NCBI GenBank assembly: GCA_049325575.1
Contig: JBMOLK010000112.1
Coordinates: 1-64,000 of the forward strand
Length of the DNA stretch: 64,000 nucleotides
Source of the DNA: JBMOLK01 sp049325575
GTDB taxonomy: Bacteria > Bacillota > Clostridia > Acetivibrionales > Acetivibrionaceae
Reading direction: 5' to 3'
Every line of letters begins with the position of its first letter. Position 1 is the first letter of the stretch. Positions 59,036 through 64,000 of this stretch are shown piece by piece. The notes below the pieces were generated by a model. The model was not told the DNA's origin. It ran no database searches and worked only from the letters and a program-made list of their open reading frames with translations. The position numbers and the translations under genes were made by a program.

Positions 59036-59623
59036 TTACTGCGCGGTTTTATAAACTGTTTTACTGCTGTCATATGGTTTTATGATGCTTTTTAAGAGGT
59101 TTATGTCATTAACTTTTTCATCAATCCAGAACTTTTCCTGGCCAGGTTCAAGAATAACAGGCATTCTGTCGTGAATTTGCGAAGCTTTTTCATTTGCTGT
59201 AGTTGTTATAATTACAAACCCAGTAAATGTATTGCTATGTTTATCGATAAAAGTATTATAGAGCCCAGCCATAAAGAACAGCTTCCTTTCAATAAGGCCT
59301 ATTTCATATTTAACTTTCCCGCTAGACTCCTTTTTCCACTCTAAATATGCATTTGCAGGTATAAGACACCTTTTACCAAGAAATGATTTTTTAAATGACG
59401 GTTTTGAGTCTACTGTTTCACCCCGGGCATTTACAATAAGTTTGCTATCATAAGTGTAAAAGCCCCATCTAAAAAACTTTAGCTTGTTTCCCACTACAGC
59501 GGGAGCGGTATCTGTAGGGAATATTTCACCCGGCTTGAAGTTCAAGCTGTTTTCAGTTTCCGCTACAATGCTTCTTAGCTCATCGTATTCACTATCAGAA
59601 TATAAGACATATCGTCCGCACAT
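59036..59623 (-). CDS. SRAP (HMCES/YedK-type) abasic-site-processing protein
   Basis: 195 residues. The family forms a thiazolidine crosslink between Cys2 and abasic sites in single-stranded DNA. The essential MCGRYVLYS start, the active-site region CLIPANAYLEWKK and the histidine in IHDRMPVILEPG are present. Because Cys2 must follow the initiator Met, the start has to be ATG 59623; an in-frame TTG at 59632 would add three residues and abolish it. Confidence 0.9.
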   Translation of the reverse strand: MCGRYVLYSDSEYDELRSIVAETENSLNFKPGEIFPTDTAPAVVGNKLKFFRWGFYTYDSKLIVNARGETVDSKPSFKKSFLGKRCLIPANAYLEWKKESSGKVKYEIGLIERKLFFMAGLYNTFIDKHSNTFTGFVIITTTANEKASQIHDRMPVILEPGQEKFWIDEKVNDINLLKSIIKPYDSSKTVYKTAQ

Positions 59624-59763
59624 TAAGACCAACTCCTATAAAGGGTTCAAAGGATTATACTGTTTTAACATAACACATTTATGCCCATTATTCAAGGACG
59701 GCCTAAGACCGTATCATGTGCATTTGAATAAAAAATAAGGAAGAAATATTGTGAAGCAAGTTG

Positions 59764-59851
59764 TAGAGCCTGTTTATACGACGAGGAAAGTGAGAGCATT
59801 GTTTGAGCATAGCGAGTTTTGCTCGAACCCGAGGAGTATTTATAGGCTCTA
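59764..59851. repeat. structured intergenic repeat with a GAGCATAGCGAG core
   Basis: TAGAGCC (59764-59770) pairs with GGCTCTA (59845-59851); inside, TTTGAGCA (59802-59809) pairs with TGCTCGAA (59820-59827), giving a two-tier hairpin richer in G+C than the flanks. It looks like a dispersed intergenic repeat; only one copy is in the window. The rest of 59640-59988 has no gene. Confidence 0.5.
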
Positions 59852-59944
59852 AACTGCGTAACTTAAGTTTCTGTATTATTTTTATTCAAAATCATATTAT
59901 GCACCTTACGTCAAGAGCATATGTTGTTTCCTAAGAAAGTATAT

Positions 59945-59981
59945 AAAAAGGTTGGACTCCCAAGCTGTTTTGAGAGTCCAA
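59945..59981 (-). terminator. terminator of the thiamine-binding-like gene
   Basis: TTGGACTC (59952-59959) pairs with GAGTCCAA (59974-59981); on the minus strand CCTTTTTATA follows. Confidence 0.8.
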
Positions 59982-59988
59982 TCACTTG

Positions 59989-60225
59989 TCAGGTTGCGTT
60001 TGACATTGTAACTACCATATTTATTTCGCCGCCAGTGTTTTCTGCTTCAGTAAACATTTTTTGGAGGCTTTGAAATATCTCTTCTTTTGAGCCTGTTATT
60101 ATAGTGTTCATTGAGTTAACACTATAATCCACATTAGTGTCTTTAAGTATATCAATTGAATTGTTAATTACACCTGTTGCGTCGTTTGTTTTTAGCGGAT
60201 AGATGGCTACTTCTGCTTTAATCAA
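59989..60225 (-). CDS. YkoF/MTH1187-type thiamine-binding-like protein
   Basis: 78 residues: MIKAEVAIYPLKTNDATGVI, then NNSIDILKDTNVDYSVNSMN and a second helix EEIFQSLQKMFTEAENTGGE leading to the strand INMVVTMSN. This is one ferredoxin-like half of the YkoF/MTH1187 superfamily, whose members bind thiamine or related pyrimidines. AGGAGTGAACC lies before the ATG. It is a single gene without thiamine transport genes nearby. Confidence 0.75.
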   Translation of the reverse strand: MIKAEVAIYPLKTNDATGVINNSIDILKDTNVDYSVNSMNTIITGSKEEIFQSLQKMFTEAENTGGEINMVVTMSNAT

Positions 60226-60417
60226 ACCCGGTTCACTCCTTATAATTTTTTTGGCTTATTAGTAGTATGGTATTAATAACAAATAATATACCTTCTCATG
60301 GCTCCGATATTATTCCTCTCCACAAGGAAAGTTTCCGGATGGAAAAATGTTTGATTAGTACAGGTTTTACAGTGATATAAATAAATAGAATATTATGTAA
60401 ATGTGAGGGTGTTGGTT

Positions 60418-60564
60418 ATGTTCTCAACTATAATACACGGGAACGAAATATACCATGGCATAATACTGGAGAAATTTGAAACGGGTTTTATTTTTGGTTT
60501 TAGAATCGACGGGAGGAATTATATTTGGGAATGTAATTATGATTACTGGAAATTGATTGAATGA
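60418..60564 (+). CDS. 48-residue hypothetical protein
   Basis: ATG 60418 has GAGGG eight bases upstream. The product (MFSTIIHGNEIYHGIILEKF, then ETGFIFGFRIDGRNYIWECN and ending YWKLIE) is rich in aromatics and beta-formers, consistent with a small antiparallel sheet. Family unknown. It sits between the thiamine-binding-like gene and copy 2 of the 99-bp repeat. Confidence 0.6.
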   Translation: MFSTIIHGNEIYHGIILEKFETGFIFGFRIDGRNYIWECNYDYWKLIE

Positions 60565-60600
60565 GGCTTTGAAAGATGTTATGTCAATAAAAATTCACAC

Positions 60601-60699
60601 AGAGATAGCGAACTGTAAAGATAAACATATGATTTCCTTAAGCCTATTTGATTCAAATGGCTTGCTCATCAAGTTTATCTACTTTTACAGTTCGATCTC
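60601..60699 (-). repeat. 99-bp palindromic repeat, copy 2 (inverted)
   Basis: The reverse complement aligns with 58109-58207 end to end. The outer arms are almost unchanged; most differences fall in the middle. The inner hairpin here is stronger (GCC-ATTTG/CAAAT-GGC). It lies 90 bases upstream of yabG. Confidence 0.85.
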
Positions 60700-60789
60700 C
60701 TTAAATAAAAAAGCAGACTAAAGCGTGCCCCTTTATATGTGCTTTGCATATTATGTAGTACTCAAATCATCATCTATGGGGGTTAGGTT

Positions 60790-61605
60790 ATGGCTGTTTT
60801 TAATATTGGAGATATAGTAGTAAGAAAGTCTCATGGGCAGGATATCTATTTTACGGTAATTGATATACTTAATAAAGAATCCCAAAAGCCTGTTTACGTT
60901 TTAAGAGGGGTATTTTACAGGATAGAAGCCGATGCTTCTGAAGATGACCTGATAAAAGAGGATTACAGGAATGTTCGGTTAAGTCTGCAGCGAGAAGTGT
61001 TGAGGGTAAAGAGAAATACATTCAGGGGAAACTTTATAAATAGAATATTTCTACTGGGCAGACCTAGACAGAGACCCGGTAAGATTCTTCATATTGATTC
61101 CAGCAAAAAGTTCCTTAATATGTGTAGAAATCACTATAGGGAGGCTGGAATCAGATCTGCAGGATATCTGGCAGCTGAAAGTGAACAGCCTCAAATAGTA
61201 GGGAGGGCCCTGGCTGAAAACAGGCCGGATATACTGGTAGTAACCGGACATGACGGTATTAGGAAAAATGGGGGTAGTTTAAATTCTTTAGAGAGCTACA
61301 GAAATTCCAAATACTTTGTAGAATGTGTCAAGGAAGCAAGAAGGTATGAACCTGATTTTGACAAGTTATGCATATTTGCAGGGGCGTGCCAGTCATATTA
61401 TGAAGCAATTATGGAAGCGGGTGCAAACTTTGCAAGCTCACCAGGCAGGATAAATATAAATGCGTTGGACCCTGCAATCGTATCCGAGAAGGTTGCACTT
61501 ACAGATAAAAGGTATTATGTGACCCCACAGGAGATTGCAAGAATAACGATCACTGGAAGTGAGGGGATAGGGGGCATAAATACAAGGGGGCATTTGACTA
61601 CATGA
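60790..61605 (+). CDS. yabG: sporulation-specific protease YabG
   Basis: 271 residues of the peptidase U57 family. It has an N-terminal beta-barrel (MAVFNIGDIVVRKSHGQDIY), the core GKILHIDSSKKFLNMCRNHY, DILVVTGHDGI with the proposed catalytic His, and IFAGACQSYYEAIMEAGANF with the proposed catalytic Cys. In spore formers YabG is made in the mother cell under late sigma factors and trims coat and cortex-related proteins. The ATG follows GGGGGTTAGGTT. It is monocistronic. Confidence 0.92.
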   Translation: MAVFNIGDIVVRKSHGQDIYFTVIDILNKESQKPVYVLRGVFYRIEADASEDDLIKEDYRNVRLSLQREVLRVKRNTFRGNFINRIFLLGRPRQRPGKILHIDSSKKFLNMCRNHYREAGIRSAGYLAAESEQPQIVGRALAENRPDILVVTGHDGIRKNGGSLNSLESYRNSKYFVECVKEARRYEPDFDKLCIFAGACQSYYEAIMEAGANFASSPGRININALDPAIVSEKVALTDKRYYVTPQEIARITITGSEGIGGINTRGHLTT

Positions 61606-61713
61606 GGTAATCCACAATTTACTTTGTTGAAGCACGGGCTTAAATACTGTAAAATATAAAGAGCAAAAAAATGATGCTTGTTTACAATAATTTAAACGTA
61701 GAGGGAGATACAT

Positions 61714-63666
61714 TTGGGTAAAAACTTATATATTACGGAAAAACCATCAGTAGCATCGAGCTTTGCTGAAGTACTGGGAATGAAGATAACAAAGCAGGAT
61801 AGAGGCAGGGGATATGCAGAGTCGGAACATTCAATAGTAACATGGTGTTTTGGACACCTTATCACCATGGCATACCCGGATGCTTATGACCCCGCGTATA
61901 AAGAATGGAAGGTGGAGTACCTCCCGATAATACCTGAAGATTACAAATATATTATAATTGACGATGAGGGTGTAAAGAAGCAATTTGAATCAATAAAGAA
62001 ACTGATGCTAAGAGAAGATGTGGACATGATATATGCATGTACAGACAGCGGCCGTGAAGGAGAATATATTTACAGGCTTGTATATGAGCAAAGCGGAAGT
62101 ACAAAAAGTGCGAGAAGGGTATGGATTTCTTCACAGACAGAGGAAGCTATCAAAGAAGGCATTAAGAAGGCTAAGGATATAAGCGATTATGATTCCCTTG
62201 CCAGGGCTGCATACAGCAGAGCTAAGGAGGATTGGCTCTTTGGGATGAATTTCAGCAGGATTTATACATGTCTTTACGGCAGAAAATTGTCCAATCTTTT
62301 AAAAGAGAGCAGGTCTTCTGTGATAGCAGTGGGAAGGGTAATGACATGTGTACTTGGTCTGGTTACAGACAGGGAGCAGGAGATAAGGAATTTTGTTTCA
62401 CAAAAACACTATGGTATAGCTGCAAGCTTCCTGTCCTGTGACAGCAAGCTTGAGTTCAAGGGAAAATGGCAGCCGGGCAAAAAGCAAAAAGGCAAGGAAA
62501 AAGATAATTCGGATGAGGAGAAATATATCGGTAAAGAGGAAGTAGAGGAGGTTATTGAGAGGCTTAAAGGTTATCAGGCCAGAATAAAAAAAGTTGAAAT
62601 CAAGACAAAGAATGAACAGCCCCCTCTTCTTTTTAACCTTGCAGAGCTGCAATCAGAAGCAAATAAGAAGTTTAAGCTTCCTGTGGACAAGACCCTTGAG
62701 ATTGCACAAAATCTTTATGAAAAGAAGTTGATTACCTACCCTAGAACAGATTGCAGAGTGCTTTCTACAGATGTTTTGGGGGAGATACCCAAGGTCTTAA
62801 ACGGGCTTTTTAAGAATACGGCTTATAAGGATTATATACTTAGGATTAAGGAATTTGGAGAACTTAAGGTGACTAAGTCTACCAAGCGTTATGTAGATGG
62901 TGAGAAGGTAACGGACCACTACGCTATCATACCTACCTATATAACAGCAGACATAGATAAAATGGATGGAGATTCAAAAAAGATATATAATCTAATTGTG
63001 AAAAGGTTTCTGGCGATTTTTTATCCTCCCGCAGTATATAACACTGTGAAGGTAGAGACACAGGTGAACGGAGAAATTTTTACATCCAATGCAAAAACAT
63101 TAAAGGAAGCAGGCTGGAAGGAAATATATGAAACAAGTACATCTAAAGGTGATGAGGAACTTACAGAGGTTCCCATACACCTTTTAGTCAAAAATGAAAA
63201 TTGCAATGTGCTTGGATTCGACCTTGAAGAAAAGGAGACTAAACCGCCGTCTCGTTATACCGATGGTTCACTTATAATTACCATGGAGAAGGCCGGTAAG
63301 TTTATTGAAGATGAAGAACTTCGTGACCAGATAAAAACCTCCGGAATTGGTACATCTGCTACACGTGCCGGGATAATCAAGAAATTAAAAGACATAGGGT
63401 ATATAGACATAAATCCCAAAACCCAGGTAGTGACTCCTACGCTTAAGGGGGAAGCAATTGTTGAGGTAGTGAGAAGAACTGCCAGGGAGCTTTTGAGCCC
63501 TTCACTTACGGCAAGCTGGGAGAAAGGACTTACTATGATAGAGAATAAAGAGACTTCTGAAAAGGTTTTTGAAGAAAAGCTTTACGCTTATATCAATAAA
63601 ACAATAGAAAAGGTGAAGAGAAGCACTGATAATATCAACCTGGCAAGGCTTTTAAAAAATCCTTAG
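61714..63666 (+). CDS. topB: type IA DNA topoisomerase (topoisomerase III, TopB)
   Basis: 650 residues. The Toprim domain begins LYITEKPSVASSFAEVLG with the acidic motif ACTDSGREGEYIYRLVYEQ, and the catalytic tyrosine is Tyr342 in LITYPRTDCRVLS. Later family motifs are ERPPLLF-like QPPLLFNLAELQSEANKKFK and TSGIGTSATRAGIIKKLKDI. There is no C-terminal zinc-finger region, as expected for TopB rather than TopA. It decatenates DNA and resolves single-strand-linked intermediates. The start is TTG 61714 after GAGGGAG; an ATG is lacking at that point. Confidence 0.92.
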   Translation: MGKNLYITEKPSVASSFAEVLGMKITKQDRGRGYAESEHSIVTWCFGHLITMAYPDAYDPAYKEWKVEYLPIIPEDYKYIIIDDEGVKKQFESIKKLMLREDVDMIYACTDSGREGEYIYRLVYEQSGSTKSARRVWISSQTEEAIKEGIKKAKDISDYDSLARAAYSRAKEDWLFGMNFSRIYTCLYGRKLSNLLKESRSSVIAVGRVMTCVLGLVTDREQEIRNFVSQKHYGIAASFLSCDSKLEFKGKWQPGKKQKGKEKDNSDEEKYIGKEEVEEVIERLKGYQARIKKVEIKTKNEQPPLLFNLAELQSEANKKFKLPVDKTLEIAQNLYEKKLITYPRTDCRVLSTDVLGEIPKVLNGLFKNTAYKDYILRIKEFGELKVTKSTKRYVDGEKVTDHYAIIPTYITADIDKMDGDSKKIYNLIVKRFLAIFYPPAVYNTVKVETQVNGEIFTSNAKTLKEAGWKEIYETSTSKGDEELTEVPIHLLVKNENCNVLGFDLEEKETKPPSRYTDGSLIITMEKAGKFIEDEELRDQIKTSGIGTSATRAGIIKKLKDIGYIDINPKTQVVTPTLKGEAIVEVVRRTARELLSPSLTASWEKGLTMIENKETSEKVFEEKLYAYINKTIEKVKRSTDNINLARLLKNP

Positions 63667-63683
63667 TAGTTTGTGGGTTGCTG

Positions 63684-64000
63684 TCATGATACGGGTTTTA
63701 ATCTCATTGACTCAACCCATTGTACCAGCCACGAAATAAGTGTAAAACCGAAAACATTAAGGAGTAAAGAATTGGTAAGGTTCCATTTGTGATAATAAAA
63801 GTTATCTGTAAGGACAAGGAAGAATTCCAAAATTAATAAAAGAGTCGAAGAGAGTATAATATATGGAAAAGTCCAAACATTTCTTTTTGGAAAATAGTTT
63901 ATAAATAGAATTGCTCCCCAAAATCCACTTGCAAAATAAAATATTGGAAGCCCTTCAAGAGCAGGGCTTGCACCAGCAAATGAGAAAGCACCCAGCCTTA
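63684..64000 (-). CDS. partial multi-pass membrane protein (5' end outside the window)
   Basis: The minus strand stays open from the window edge to TGA 63684-63686, giving 104 residues with three hydrophobic segments (FYFASGFWGAILFINYF, PYIILSSTLLLILEFFLVL and LLLNVFGFTLISWLVQWV) joined by DNFYYHKWNLTNS. The pattern is loosely like CBO0543-type membrane proteins, but I do not assign a family. It converges on topB. Confidence 0.6.
   Translation of the reverse strand, partial: RLGAFSFAGASPALEGLPIFYFASGFWGAILFINYFPKRNVWTFPYIILSSTLLLILEFFLVLTDNFYYHKWNLTNSLLLNVFGFTLISWLVQWVESMRLKPVS

Overview
The window comes from a low-G+C, spore-forming, flagellated anaerobe of the Clostridia. The best fit is the cellulosome-forming Ruminiclostridium/Acetivibrio group. 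Three secreted proteins end in type I dockerin modules, one carries a family 3 cellulose-binding module, and one is an FN3/SLH surface protein. An rnfCDGEAB operon and sporulation genes (gerW/ytfJ-like, ytvI-like, yabG, a DUF3231 protein and a spore-coat-type LysM protein) support the same placement. This is inferred from gene content, not from a phylogeny.

Bases 1-6265 look like the end of an integrated genomic island. They hold a broken gene end, a two-gene AAA-ATPase plus subtilisin-like protease operon resembling the IetAS anti-phage system, two very small genes, and a ParA-type ATPase with an unrecognised partner. The island stops at a 3' half-copy of a tRNA-Arg(ACG) gene, the expected footprint of a tRNA-targeting integrase.

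From 6.3 to 19.3 kb the window carries mostly secreted or envelope functions: a double-dockerin M6 metalloprotease, a CBO0543-type membrane protein, a lone CheY with a long leader, a DUF5050-like protein, a sigma/anti-sigma/DUF2953/GerW operon, a BNR-repeat lipoprotein, an AraC regulator, a CBM3 protein with an interrupted vWA domain, and a copper-amine-oxidase-N-type protein. From 19.9 to 31.5 kb it is core: motAB, a DUF5667-like coiled-coil protein, yqhQ-prmC, a YtvI/AI-2E permease, and the Rnf operon behind a strong promoter and a structured leader.

From 31.5 to 45.3 kb lie a shikimate-kinase-like gene, pepF, a MazG-like gene, the nine-FN3/three-SLH protein, tRNA-Arg(CCT), a five-gene two-component/ABC exporter operon laid out like LnrJK-LnrLMN, tadA and tRNA-Ser(CGA). 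From 45.3 to 49.1 kb the DNA is decayed: an alpha/beta hydrolase pseudogene, an FN3-DUF5648 pseudogene and fragments. From 49.2 to 64 kb come the LysM protein, a second double-dockerin M6 protease, a DUF3231 protein, a 14-repeat RCC1-dockerin protein, a GT-C-like membrane protein, an ATP-grasp protein and an SRAP protein lying between two inverted copies of a 99-bp palindromic repeat, then yabG, topB and a partial membrane protein.

The least expected signal is regulatory. The two dockerin M6 proteases, 42 kb apart and on opposite strands, share a promoter with four TTCAAC boxes spaced 10, 11 and 10 bp and placed exactly 26 bp ahead of a TATAAT -10. This implies a common direct-repeat-binding activator.
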